From assembly GCA_025924315.1 (NCBI GenBank), contig JAICIO010000045.1, forward strand, positions 1-41,751: 41,751 nt of DNA, given 5' to 3'. Of this stretch, positions 8,464 through 15,602 are shown piece by piece. Source of the stretch: Phycisphaerae bacterium (lineage in GTDB: Bacteria > Planctomycetota > Phycisphaerae > Tepidisphaerales > Tepidisphaeraceae). Under the pieces are notes generated by a model. It was not told the DNA's origin and made no database searches. It saw only the letters and a program-made list of their open reading frames with translations. The position numbers and the translations under genes are program-made. Position 1 is the stretch's first letter. Every line of letters starts with the position of its first letter.

Positions 8464-8488
8464 ATCGGACGTATCATATCCGTCCGAT
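8464..8488. promoter_or_regulatory. Palindrome in the divergent DHH/methyltransferase promoter region
   Basis: Perfect 8-bp arms ATCGGACG and CGTCCGAT flank nine AT-rich bases containing TATGAT read on the minus strand. It lies between two divergent genes and 11 bases upstream of the -35 of the plus-strand promoter. It could be an operator; there is no independent evidence. Confidence 0.4.
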
Positions 8489-8498
8489 AAATCGCATC

Positions 8499-8527
8499 TT
8501 GGCAAAATTTGCCGTCCGCACTACATT
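8499..8527 (+). promoter_or_regulatory. Sigma70-type promoter for the PmtA-like gene
   Basis: TTGGCA at 8499-8504 and TACATT at 8522-8527 are separated by 17 bases. This predicts a transcript start near 8534 and a leader of about 40 bases with GGAAGG at 8561-8566. Confidence 0.6.
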
Positions 8528-8575
8528 TGCGGGTCTGTTACGAAGTCCTAAACGAGTCAGGGAAGGTTCGCAGCG

Positions 8576-9235
8576 ATGCAGGAATCGAGTACGAAGAAGA
8601 TCTATGACGTCCATTCGTTGTTTTATGATGCGACGTTCGGCCGGCTGGTGAAGCGCCGCATTGAGCGGGCGATCAACCATATGAATATTGGCGACAGCGA
8701 CTTAGTGCTCGATCTGGGCATCGGCACGGGCGCGTCGCTGGCCTTCTATCCGCCACGCGGGCACGTCATCGGTGTCGACCTGTCCGCCGGCATGCTTCGC
8801 GAAGCCCGCAAAAAGATCCGCGAACGTGGGCTGACTCACACGACCGTTTTCCAGGCGAATGCGCTTCAGCTTCCCTTCGGCGACAGTACATTCGACCACG
8901 TTTTCATCAGCCACGTGATCAGCGTCGTAAGTGACCCGATCCAGCTGGTCAAAGAAGCCCAGCGCGTCGCGAAGCCCGGCGCGCGGATCGTGATCGTGAA
9001 TCATTTCCAATCGACGAACCGATTTTTGGCCCTGGTCGAAAAATGGCTCTGCCCGCTGTGCACGAAGCTCGGGTGGCGGAGCGATCTGGCGCTAAACGAT
9101 CTGATCAAGCGCACCGGCGTGGAAGTGGACTACCGCTACAAGCTCGAGAGCATCGACTTGTGGGAGACGGTGGTGATCACGAACAACAAGAGCGCGCTGG
9201 CTTCGCACGAATCTCACCAAACGATCGCAGCGTAG
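8576..9235 (+). CDS. PmtA-like phosphatidylethanolamine N-methyltransferase
   Basis: The 219-residue class I SAM methyltransferase has motif I LDLGIGTG at 45-52, acidic motif GVDLSAGML at 66-74 and the post-motif region DSTFDHVFISHVISVVSDP. The stretch VNHFQS...EKWLCPLCTKLGWRSDL matches the Rhodobacter/Sinorhizobium PmtA lineage, which methylates phosphatidylethanolamine stepwise to phosphatidylcholine at the membrane surface. Generic UbiE/COQ5-type methyltransferases lack that block, so a lipid headgroup substrate is favoured, though not proven. A good promoter and GGAAGG nine bases before the ATG support this start. Transcribed alone, it ends just before a block of nested repeats. Confidence 0.8.
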   Translation: MQESSTKKIYDVHSLFYDATFGRLVKRRIERAINHMNIGDSDLVLDLGIGTGASLAFYPPRGHVIGVDLSAGMLREARKKIRERGLTHTTVFQANALQLPFGDSTFDHVFISHVISVVSDPIQLVKEAQRVAKPGARIVIVNHFQSTNRFLALVEKWLCPLCTKLGWRSDLALNDLIKRTGVEVDYRYKLESIDLWETVVITNNKSALASHESHQTIAA

Positions 9236-9355
9236 TTCTCCTCATCCCCTCTCCCTGGAAGGGAGAGGGTAAGGGTGAGGATCGACCGCGGTAGTCGATC
9301 CCGCACGTTTCACACGATACCGTTGAGTCGTCATCCTGAGAGTCTGTGATTTTTT

Positions 9356-9429
9356 GCGTGGCGAGGGCGTCTCGCCCTCGCATTTGCGGCTACAGCCGCG
9401 TTCGCGAGGGCAAGATGCCCTCGCCACGC
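9356..9429. repeat. Family E inverted repeat
   Basis: Arms 9356-9381 and 9404-9429 match at 24 of 26 positions (GCGTGGCGAGGGC core). Each arm is itself a dyad. The centre holds a third, perfect 6-bp hairpin (GCGGCT/AGCCGC, 9387-9400). Confidence 0.88.
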
Positions 9430-9446
9430 TGAAAAGATCACACGCT

Positions 9447-9517
9447 CTGAGCGATGCGACGGATCTCGAGTTCGCGCGCGACGTTCGATCCCGAGATCCT
9501 CCGCTTCGCTCAGGATG
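9447..9517. repeat. Family F inverted repeat
   Basis: The arms carry CATCCTGAGCGAAGCG and GAGGATCTCGGGATCG type sequence in opposite orientation. The same family is at 31332-31410. Confidence 0.82.
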
Positions 9518-9611
9518 TCCTTCGGCGTCCATTTCGGATGCGAACGAGCGTCAACCCTCCCGCGTCACCCTCACCCTGACCCTCTCCCTCAAGGGAGAGG
9601 GGAGAAGGCGC

Positions 9612-10706
9612 TCAACTCGCTTCAGTCGGTGTCTCGTCGCATTGACCTTCGAGTGAGGGGTAATCGATGTACCCTTCGGGACCCGAAGCGTAGAAGAGTT
9701 CCGGGCGCGGCGTGTTGAGCGCTGCCTTCTTCGCGAAGCGGTTGGGCAGATCCGGATTGGCGATGAAAAGTACGCCAAAGGCGACGGCGTCGGCTTCGCG
9801 TTTTTCGATGGCCTGCTCGGCGGTTTCGAGCGTGAACTTTTCGTTCGCGATGTAGACTCCACCGAACTTTTGCTTGAGCATCGGGCCGATGCGACCCTCG
9901 CCGAGTGATTCGCGCGCGACGATGAAGGCGATCTTTCGCTTGCCGAGTTGCTCGGCGACGTAGCCGAACGTGGCGGCGGGGTTGGAGTCGCCCATGTCGT
10001 GCGCATCGCCGCGGGGAGCGAGGTGCATGCCGACGCGATTGGCGCCCCACACGTCGATGCATGCGTCCGTCACTTCGAGCATCAGCCGTGCGCGGTTTTC
10101 GATCGATCCGCCATAACGATCGGTGCGCTGGTTGGTCTTATCCTGCAGGAATTGGTCGAGCAAATAGCCGTTGGCGCCGTGGATTTCCACGCCGTCGAAA
10201 CCGGCGTGTTTGGCGTTCTCGGCGCCTTTGCGATACGCAGCGATCACACCAGGGATTTCACTCGTTTCCAGCGCTCGAGGTGTCGGATACGGTCGCTTCG
10301 GACGAAGCAAACTGACGTGCCCATTCGCGGCGGTGGCACTCGGCGCGACCGGTAGTTTGCCGTCAAGGAACGACGGATCGGAAATCCGGCCGACGTGCCA
10401 AAGCTGCAGCAGAATCCGTCCGCCCGCGTCGTGAACCGCCGCCGTGATTTTCTTCCAACCTTCGACCTGCTCATCCGACCAGATGCCCGGCGTATTGGGA
10501 TAGCCGACACCCATCGGATCGACCGACGTGGCTTCACTGAGAATCATTCCGGCACAGGCGCGCTGCACGTAATAGTCGCGCATGAGATCGTTCGGGATCC
10601 GCCGGTCGATCGCGCGGCACCGCGTGAGCGGGGCCATGATCACGCGGTTGGGCAGATGCAAGGCACCGATTTGAATGGGATCAAGAAGCGTTGGCATAGA
10701 CGCCAT
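9612..10706 (-). CDS. Old yellow enzyme family alkene reductase (NemA-like)
   Basis: This is an FMN-dependent ene-reductase of about 364 residues that would reduce activated C=C bonds or nitro compounds with NAD(P)H. The TIM-barrel signatures are in order: LPNRVIMAPLTRCRA at 18-32, MILSEATSVDPMGVGYPNTPGIW at 54-76, QLWHVGR at 101-107 and HGANGYLLDQFLQD at 176-189, supplying the substrate-binding His176/Asn179 and the proton donor Tyr181. The FMN phosphate loop reads AFGVLFIANPDLP (309-321), where the family normally has FGR, so the usual arginine is replaced by valine. ATGs at 10706 and 10697 are both possible; neither has a clear ribosome-binding site. The gene lies 50 bases downstream of the PEGA lipoprotein gene on the same strand. 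Confidence 0.93.
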   Translation of the reverse strand: MASMPTLLDPIQIGALHLPNRVIMAPLTRCRAIDRRIPNDLMRDYYVQRACAGMILSEATSVDPMGVGYPNTPGIWSDEQVEGWKKITAAVHDAGGRILLQLWHVGRISDPSFLDGKLPVAPSATAANGHVSLLRPKRPYPTPRALETSEIPGVIAAYRKGAENAKHAGFDGVEIHGANGYLLDQFLQDKTNQRTDRYGGSIENRARLMLEVTDACIDVWGANRVGMHLAPRGDAHDMGDSNPAATFGYVAEQLGKRKIAFIVARESLGEGRIGPMLKQKFGGVYIANEKFTLETAEQAIEKREADAVAFGVLFIANPDLPNRFAKKAALNTPRPELFYASGPEGYIDYPSLEGQCDETPTEAS

Positions 10707-10756
10707 GATAGGCGCGCCCGTGCGCGTCGAGTGATGAGGAAAGCCGGATGCGGATT

Positions 10757-11251
10757 CTAGTGGGCGGAAGTCGCCGGCTTCGTCGTCGGCGCTGTGGACG
10801 GGTGCGCGTTCTTCTTCGAAGTCTTCGTCGTCGCCTCGCGTGTCGCCGGCGGACGCGTGTGAATGCTCGATTGAAGATCGGCTCGCATCTCTGTTGCGCG
10901 CGACAACATGACCTCAGGATCCGCCGGCTGAGTAGACGCAGGCGCGAGCGTGTAATTCAGGTGGTGCCGATCGGTCACCGGAAAGAGTTCCGCGAAGAGG
11001 TCGAACGGGATCCATTGCCACCACGGCGCGATCACCTTGCTTGTGGTCTTGAGCGTTTGATAGCCGTCCTTGCGCACCTGCACCTCGTACGTGCCGTACC
11101 AGGTGAAGTCGCGCTCGATCGGCGTGCGGCCGATTTCCTCGCCGTTCATGTACACCAGCGCGTTCGGCGGATCGCTGTGAATGACCATCGTTCGACGGAC
11201 GCAACCGGTCAGCAGCAGGGCAAGAATGAAACCGCAGAGTGTCGCGCGCAT
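10757..11251 (-). CDS. PEGA-domain lipoprotein
   Basis: The 164-residue product starts with a lipoprotein signal (LALLLTGC, lipidated Cys17). Residues about 22-65 form a PEGA domain (VIHSDPPNALVYMNGEEIGRTP...VQVRKDGYQ), a small beta module found on surface proteins of unknown precise function. The segment APWWQWIPFDLFAELFP is typical of the planctomycetal version of this lipoprotein. The C-terminal 60 residues are low complexity, rich in Thr, Lys, Pro and Ala (TTKPATSAH), like a cell-wall linker. It is divergent from the metallophosphoesterase gene with only 41 bases between starts, so their promoters must overlap. Confidence 0.82.
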   Translation of the reverse strand: MRATLCGFILALLLTGCVRRTMVIHSDPPNALVYMNGEEIGRTPIERDFTWYGTYEVQVRKDGYQTLKTTSKVIAPWWQWIPFDLFAELFPVTDRHHLNYTLAPASTQPADPEVMLSRATEMRADLQSSIHTRPPATREATTKTSKKNAHPSTAPTTKPATSAH

Positions 11252-11292
11252 GGCGGGAAGTATAGGATTTGTCGCGCGACCTACAATTATCC

Positions 11293-12495
11293 ATGATTTT
11301 CGTCGTCATCATCATCGCCTTGCTCGCCGCGGATGTACTGTGGTGGCGGTGGGCGTATCACGTTCTTGGTCGCGCGCCGCACGCGAGATACTGGCGCTTC
11401 GCGCTCGGGCTCTTCATGGGCGTGATGCTCGGCTACTTAGTCATCTTCATGATCGCGCCCGGATATGGGCGGCGCTCGTACACGATCATTCCGCAGTCGG
11501 TGCTGGCAATGATTTACCTGTGGCATCTGCTTGTGATGCCATTCACGGCGCTTGTGGCTCTGGTCGTCGCGATTTTGCGTGGGATAGCCCGCATTTCCGC
11601 GTGTAGCCGGCGAGCTTGCTCGCCGAGGTCGGACCGGAAAGAGACGGCGAGCAAGCTCGCCGGCTACACGCAGACCGAAGGTCCCACGCGACGCGAGATC
11701 CTCGCCGCGTCGATCGTCGGGGTGCCTCCGCTTATTGCGGGTGGCCTCACCGCCCGCGCAATGGCGCATCTGACCGATCTGCGTGTTCGCCGATTCGATC
11801 TGGCGCTTCCGAACCTTCCGCCGAATCTCGATGGCGTGACGATCGCTCAAGTGAGCGACACGCACATCGGCCGCTTCACGCGCAAGGGCTCGCTCGATCG
11901 CGTCGTCGAAATGACCAACCAGCTGCGTGCCGATCTCGTGCTTTTCACCGGCGATCTGATCGACATCTCGCTCGCGGATTTGCCTCGCGGCATCGAGATG
12001 CTGCATAAACTCGATCCGCGAGCAGGGCTTTATCTCATCGAAGGCAATCACGATTTGATCGACGACAAAACGGTTTTTGAGCGCACGATGAAGTCGACGA
12101 ACATCCCCACGCTGCTGAACGAAAGCACGCTGGTGAAAGTTCGAGGCGAAACCATTCAGCTTCTCGGCACGCGTTGGACGCATGGGAACGACAACATCCG
12201 CCGCATGACCGAATCCGTCCCCGCGGATCCGAATGCGTTCAGCATTCTGATGGCCCATCACCCGCATGCGTTCGATTACACGACCGCCGATCTCACGCTC
12301 TCCGGCCACACGCACGGCGGACAGATCATGCTCAACGAACGCCTCGGCTTCGGCCCCGCGATGTTCCGCTATTGGTCCGGGTTGTATGAGAAAGGAAATC
12401 GAAAGTTGATCGTGTCGAATGGGACAGGGAACTGGTTCCCGTTACGCATCAACGCGCCAGCCGAAATTGTGCATCTGACTCTCCACCGCGCGTAA
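11293..12495 (+). CDS. Membrane-anchored metallophosphoesterase (YkuE/YaeI-like)
   Basis: The 400-residue product begins with three hydrophobic segments (about 1-15, 36-54, 68-96), then a second TRREILAAS..GVPPLIAGGL segment that looks like a Tat-style signal anchor. The calcineurin-like phosphodiesterase domain follows with all five metal motifs: SDTHIG at 188-193, GDLID, EGNHDL, MAHHPHAFD and SGHTHGGQ. Related proteins are membrane phosphodiesterases, some acting on UDP-diacylglucosamine or phospholipid headgroups; the substrate here is unknown. The ATG at 11293 is preferred over a TTG at 11269, which would precede the first membrane segment by eight residues. Residues about 103-127 (rich in Arg, Cys, Ser and Lys) come from an in-frame palindromic repeat located in the loop between the membrane segments. 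Confidence 0.87.
   Translation: MIFVVIIIALLAADVLWWRWAYHVLGRAPHARYWRFALGLFMGVMLGYLVIFMIAPGYGRRSYTIIPQSVLAMIYLWHLLVMPFTALVALVVAILRGIARISACSRRACSPRSDRKETASKLAGYTQTEGPTRREILAASIVGVPPLIAGGLTARAMAHLTDLRVRRFDLALPNLPPNLDGVTIAQVSDTHIGRFTRKGSLDRVVEMTNQLRADLVLFTGDLIDISLADLPRGIEMLHKLDPRAGLYLIEGNHDLIDDKTVFERTMKSTNIPTLLNESTLVKVRGETIQLLGTRWTHGNDNIRRMTESVPADPNAFSILMAHHPHAFDYTTADLTLSGHTHGGQIMLNERLGFGPAMFRYWSGLYEKGNRKLIVSNGTGNWFPLRINAPAEIVHLTLHRA
11599..11671. repeat. Family G palindrome inserted in frame in the metallophosphoesterase gene
   Basis: Perfect 27-bp arms (11599-11625, 11645-11671; core CCGGCGAGCTTGCTCGCC) flank a 19-base spacer. An intergenic relative is at 22671-22742. Confidence 0.95.
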
Positions 12496-12508
12496 CGTTC
12501 AATCGACA

Positions 12509-12572
12509 TGTGGCACAGCCGCCCTCGGCTGTGCTTGCGGTGCGGAGCACAGCCGAGGGCGGCTGTGCCACA
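12509..12572. repeat. Family A palindrome between convergent genes
   Basis: Perfect 26-bp arms (12509-12534, 12547-12572) flank a 12-base spacer. It lies between the stops of the metallophosphoesterase gene and the minus-strand gene at 12584, where it could end transcription from both sides. Confidence 0.95.
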
Positions 12573-12583
12573 TTTTCTTGTCG

Positions 12584-12937
12584 TCACTTGCCCGCTCGTC
12601 CTTCCATCGCCTTCCACTCGATCATCTTCCCATCGATGTTCAGCTGCGCCACGTCGATCCACTGGTCGTCTTTCGGGAAATAAATTTTTGCCCGCAACGC
12701 GTCGATCTCGCGCTCCGCCCGGCGCAGCTCGTCGCTGGCTGCCTGGCTCATCTTTTCGTCGCCTTCCTCCGCGTGCATCAGCAAAGACCAGCTTCCAAAC
12801 AGCGTCGCGAACTCGACGAACTCGGCGTTCGGCTCGAAGTCGCCAAAACACCACGAATCCGCCTCCCCCCGCGAGCGCACTTCGCCCACGTCCTTGTTCC
12901 TCAAAAACAGCCGACCTGTCGCGGAGGTGGGATGCAT
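12584..12937 (-). CDS. Conserved-looking hypothetical protein, 117 residues
   Basis: I do not recognise this family. The product is an acidic cytoplasmic protein without signal peptide or membrane segment. Residues 1-55 (GRLFLRNKDVGEVRS..WCFGDFEPNAEFVEFATLFGSWSLL) look like a small alpha/beta domain; residues about 58-85 are a charged helix (SDELRRAEREIDALRAKI), and the end has a beta-rich DDQWIDVAQLNIDGKMIEW. Codon use resembles its neighbours and the sequence is well mixed, unlike the out-of-frame readings across it, so I judge it real. No clear ribosome-binding site; a palindromic repeat (12946-13026) lies nine bases upstream of the start. Confidence 0.65.
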   Translation of the reverse strand: MHPTSATGRLFLRNKDVGEVRSRGEADSWCFGDFEPNAEFVEFATLFGSWSLLMHAEEGDEKMSQAASDELRRAEREIDALRAKIYFPKDDQWIDVAQLNIDGKMIEWKAMEGRAGK

Positions 12938-12945
12938 GATAGAAA

Positions 12946-13026
12946 AGGAGCCAGAAGCCAGAAGTCAGTAGCCAGAAGAAGGAATCGCATTTCCTTCTGG
13001 CTCCTGGCTTCTGGCTCCTGGCTTCT
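12946..13026. repeat. Family H inverted repeat made of CCAGAAG units
   Basis: The left half iterates GCCAGAAG and the right half iterates CTTCTGGCTCCTGG, giving a long imperfect stem. It separates the divergent gene at 12584-12937 from the cyclophilin gene and leaves almost no room for other promoter sequence. Confidence 0.88.
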
Positions 13027-13054
13027 CCCAACTAATTCTTGGAGCGCTGCCAAC

Positions 13055-14005
13055 ATGATGCAAGTTTTGCCGGTGATGTTGACGCTTTATTCGGTGCTCA
13101 TTCCGACCCGCACGTGGTACACGCCGAACGAACCACTAATGATCCAGTTCAAAGGTGGGGGAGATGTCTCGCTGATCGCGATGGATTTCGGTGGGCAGAT
13201 CATCGACCCTAAGGGTCCCACCGACATCAGCGGCGATCGCGCGATCGATGTGAAGACGATTTATCCCGGCCTCGATAAGCCTGGCACGTACATGCTCTGG
13301 GCGGTCCCAAAGAAACAGTCGCTGCCGGATTTTGTCGGCACACCGGTGGTCATCGAAACACGCGTCGATCATCGGGTCGATGCGCCGCAGGACGCGATGG
13401 TCATCAAGGTCGAGCCGCTGTCGTTTGCGACCATCGAGACGAACCACGGGCCGATGACGGCGCTGTTCTATTACGACTCCGCGCCCAACACCGTCGACAA
13501 TTTCATCTCACTCGCCAACGGCGGGTTTTACGACGGCCTCAAATTCTTCCGCCTTCAGCCGGACGTCTGCATTCAGACGGGCGATCCGCGCAACGACGGC
13601 ACCGGCGGGCCGGGGTATCACATCGAGGCGGAGTTCAACGATCGCCAGCACCTCGAAGGCGTGCTTTCGATGGCGCGGCAGATGGATCCGATCGAAGGAC
13701 AAGGCGTGTTGCCCAGAACCGAGTTCGCAAACTCCGCGGGCAGCCAGTTCTTCATCTGTCTGCGCTATGACAAGACGAAAGAATTTGACCGCCGTTTCAC
13801 CGCGTTCGGAAAAGTTGTGGAAGGCTTCAAAGCCGTGCAAGCGATCGCGAACGTGAAGCTCAAGGACGACAAAACGGGCACGCCCGAACAGCCGCAGATC
13901 GTGAAGAGCATCACCATCCAAGCGGTGACGCCGCAGAAGAATCCGTACGTCGACATGCTCAACCTGAAACCACAGAGCGCGACGACGCTTCCGACGATTC
14001 CTTAA
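13055..14005 (+). CDS. Cyclophilin-type peptidyl-prolyl cis-trans isomerase with N-terminal beta domain
   Basis: The 316-residue product has a cyclophilin domain from about residue 125: FATIETNHGPMTALFYYDSAPNTVDNFISLANGGFYDGLKFFR, then IQTGDPRNDGTGGPGY, LSMAR and NSAGSQFFI, the order expected for prolyl isomerases assisting protein folding. Residues 20-115 (PNEPLMIQFKGGGDVSLIAMDFGGQ..) look like an extra beta-sandwich domain. The first 20 residues are hydrophobic without a strong basic start, so export is plausible but not clear. Adjacent ATGs at 13055 and 13058 follow GGAG at 13041-13044; the frame upstream to 12578 is antisense to another gene and repeat sequence. Confidence 0.88.
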   Translation: MMQVLPVMLTLYSVLIPTRTWYTPNEPLMIQFKGGGDVSLIAMDFGGQIIDPKGPTDISGDRAIDVKTIYPGLDKPGTYMLWAVPKKQSLPDFVGTPVVIETRVDHRVDAPQDAMVIKVEPLSFATIETNHGPMTALFYYDSAPNTVDNFISLANGGFYDGLKFFRLQPDVCIQTGDPRNDGTGGPGYHIEAEFNDRQHLEGVLSMARQMDPIEGQGVLPRTEFANSAGSQFFICLRYDKTKEFDRRFTAFGKVVEGFKAVQAIANVKLKDDKTGTPEQPQIVKSITIQAVTPQKNPYVDMLNLKPQSATTLPTIP

Positions 14006-14025
14006 GCGTTCAATTGCAAACGGGA

Positions 14026-14110
14026 GCAAACGGGAGCGCAGCGGCTCGGCCGCGGGGTTTGGATGCCCACGATGCACAACCCGCGGCAAAGCCGCTGGGC
14101 TCCCGTTTGC
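14026..14110. repeat. Family I inverted repeat
   Basis: Arms 14026-14060 and 14078-14110 (GCAAACGGGAGC ... AGCGGCT ... CCGCGGGTT) match at about 30 of 34 positions. It lies between the cyclophilin stop and the ffs promoter and may terminate the former. Confidence 0.87.
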
Positions 14111-14149
14111 CAATAGGCTCACTTACTGGCAGGTCGCTCAAATCTCGAC

Positions 14150-14155
14150 TACAAT
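14150..14155 (+). promoter_or_regulatory. -10 element of the SRP RNA promoter
   Basis: TACAAT lies 14 bases before the predicted 5' end of the RNA. The -35 region is poor (TGGCAG at 14127-14132 at 17-base spacing). Confidence 0.5.
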
Positions 14156-14169
14156 GCCTGTTCTGAATT

Positions 14170-14301
14170 GCCGTCGCCGCGAGAGACGGCCGGGTCCGAT
14201 GCAAGGGTCGGCTGTGAACCGGGTCAGGTCCGAGAGGAAGCAGCCCTAAACAGATCCTGCCTTGTGCCGTCGTGTCCCCGGTCGTCTTTCGTGGCGACGG
14301 C
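14170..14301 (+). ncRNA. ffs: Signal recognition particle RNA (4.5S-like, bacterial small type)
   Basis: The domain IV core GGTCAGGTCC GAGA GGAAGCAGCC at 14222-14245 is the Ffh-binding hairpin, here with a GAGA (GNRA) tetraloop. The flanks 14170-14191 and 14280-14301 pair along 22 positions with only G-U wobbles as exceptions, closing the molecule. TTTT follows at once (14303-14306), so the closing helix doubles as terminator. Predicted length is about 132 nucleotides, somewhat long for the small bacterial type. With Ffh the RNA targets nascent membrane and secreted proteins to SecYEG. Confidence 0.93.
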
Positions 14302-14307
14302 GTTTTA

Positions 14308-14386
14308 TTTGCGATTTTCGATTTGCAATTTGCGATTGCCGGTCGCGAAATTTGCAATTGCAAATCGCAAATTGAAAATCGCAAAT
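14308..14386. repeat. Family J inverted repeat abutting the nadK start
   Basis: Left half 14308-14337 and right half 14351-14385 are made of TTTGCGATTTTC and ATTTGCAATT units in opposite orientation. It fills the whole ffs-nadK gap and leaves no Shine-Dalgarno sequence before nadK. Confidence 0.87.
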
Positions 14387-14388
14387 CC

Positions 14389-15264
14389 ATGAAAGTCGTA
14401 GTTGTCGTCAATATCCGCAAGCCGAAGATGCTTCCCGCGCTCGACGAGCTGCTGCCCTGGGTGCAGGCTCGCGCGAATGTGGTGGCGGTGGATCGAGAAG
14501 CGAAGCTTGATCTGGCGACGGTCGACGCCGATGGCGTGCTCGTCCTCGGTGGCGATGGAACACTGCTTTCCGTTTCGCGGCGATTGAAAGGCCGGCAGTT
14601 GCCGCTGATGGGGGTGAACTTCGGGCGGCTTGGGTTTCTTGCCAGCTTTACGCCGGCGCAGTTGAAGGATCATTTCGAAAACTTCGTCGCGGGAAAGTTG
14701 CCCGTGTCATCGCGGATGATGATTGAAACATCCGTGTTGCCGGTGGGGTGCAAGTGCAATTCGCACGACTACGAATCGGTGAAAGCTCAGCGGCGGTTTG
14801 CGTCGATCGCGCTGAATGACGCGGTGATCACCGCCGGCCCTCCGTTTCGCATGATCGAATTGGAACTTGGCGCGAATGGCGACACCGGCGTGCGATACTT
14901 TGGCGACGGCGTGATCATTTCCACGCCGAGCGGTTCGACCGCATACAACGTCTCCGCGGGCGGGCCGATCATCTCGCCGGATGTGGATTCGATCTGCATC
15001 ACACCGCTCTGCCCGCACAGCCTTTCGTTCCGCCCCGTCGTGATCGGCGCGGCCGCCACCGTTCACATCCTCGCGAAGCGCGTGAACAGCGGGACGACGC
15101 TCTTCTGCGACGGTCAGGACAGCACGCCGATCCAGGCGGGCGAGCGACTCGTCGTTCGTCGCAGCGATCGCGACGTGCTGCTCGTCGAAAACCCGCAAGC
15201 GCAGGAGTGGCAGACGCTCGCGGAGAAATTGCACTGGGCGGTCAGTCCGCAGTATCAGAAGTAG
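14389..15264 (+). CDS. nadK: NAD kinase
   Basis: The 291-residue product phosphorylates NAD to NADP using ATP or polyphosphate. The diagnostic GGDGT is at 54-58 (LVLGGDGTLLSVSR), followed by GVNFGRLGFLASF, the ALNDAVI (NE/D) motif and the glycine-rich GDGVIISTPSGSTAYNVSAGGPI. The ATG at 14389 gives a proper beta-strand start (MKVVVVVNIRKP); the upstream open frame is repeat sequence and the end of ffs. There is no ribosome-binding site, since a repeat ends two bases before the ATG; transcription may read through from ffs. The DUF167 frame follows immediately, shifted by +1. Confidence 0.95.
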   Translation: MKVVVVVNIRKPKMLPALDELLPWVQARANVVAVDREAKLDLATVDADGVLVLGGDGTLLSVSRRLKGRQLPLMGVNFGRLGFLASFTPAQLKDHFENFVAGKLPVSSRMMIETSVLPVGCKCNSHDYESVKAQRRFASIALNDAVITAGPPFRMIELELGANGDTGVRYFGDGVIISTPSGSTAYNVSAGGPIISPDVDSICITPLCPHSLSFRPVVIGAAATVHILAKRVNSGTTLFCDGQDSTPIQAGERLVVRRSDRDVLLVENPQAQEWQTLAEKLHWAVSPQYQK

Positions 15265-15265
15265 C

Positions 15266-15544
15266 GGGTTCGCTGCCCATGCCGTCACACTCAAGATCAA
15301 AGTCGTTCCCGGCTCGTCGCGCGATCGTGTCGTCGGTCGTCTTGGGGATGCGATCAAGCTTCAAGTCTCCTCGCCACCGGAGGGTGGTAAGGCGAACGCG
15401 GCGGTAATTGCGGTACTGGCGGAATATCTGGACCTTCCCGCGCGGCAAATCTCGATCGCGTCCGGGCATTCGCGGCCGCGTAAAACCATTGTCATCGATG
15501 GTTTAGAGCAATCGGAACTCGATAAACGATTCGAGGCTTTGTGA
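15266..15544 (+). CDS. DUF167 (YggU-like) protein, start codon not identifiable
   Basis: Translating from 15281 gives AVTLKIKVVPGSSRDRVVGR..IKLQVSSPPEGGKANAAVIAVLAEYL..ISIASGHSRPRKTIVIDG, a complete DUF167 domain (conserved PGSSRD and PPEGGKANA) ending at the TGA at 15542-15544. The family is small, widespread and of unknown function. No ATG, GTG or TTG occurs in this frame upstream of the domain, back into the 3' end of nadK (checked to about 15182). The frame is +1 to nadK, whose stop is at 15262-15264. Either a rare start (for example ATC at 15254), a +1 frameshift from nadK, or a sequence error is involved. The given start is only the first whole codon after the nadK stop. Confidence 0.75.
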   Translation, partial: GFAAHAVTLKIKVVPGSSRDRVVGRLGDAIKLQVSSPPEGGKANAAVIAVLAEYLDLPARQISIASGHSRPRKTIVIDGLEQSELDKRFEAL

Positions 15545-15602
15545 TAGACCTCGCATTATCGGGCGTGTTAGGCTCCGGGCGGAGTTTTGAAAGGGAGCCA
15601 CT

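Larger units (their letters stand above)
9244..9603. repeat. Nested palindromic block (families D, F and E)
   Basis: This fills the 376-base gap between the PmtA-like and alkene reductase genes; no gene is seen in it. The outer pair is two inverted family D units (9244-9280 and 9566-9603). Inside lies CATCCTGAGAGTCTGTGAT at 9332-9350, facing its complement near 9436-9455. Inside that is family E at 9356-9429. A full family F copy occupies 9447-9517. Confidence 0.88.

Noticed and set aside
9244-9603. CRISPR array
   Set aside because: The repeats are inverted and nested, of different sequences, and not regularly spaced direct repeats; no cas genes are nearby.
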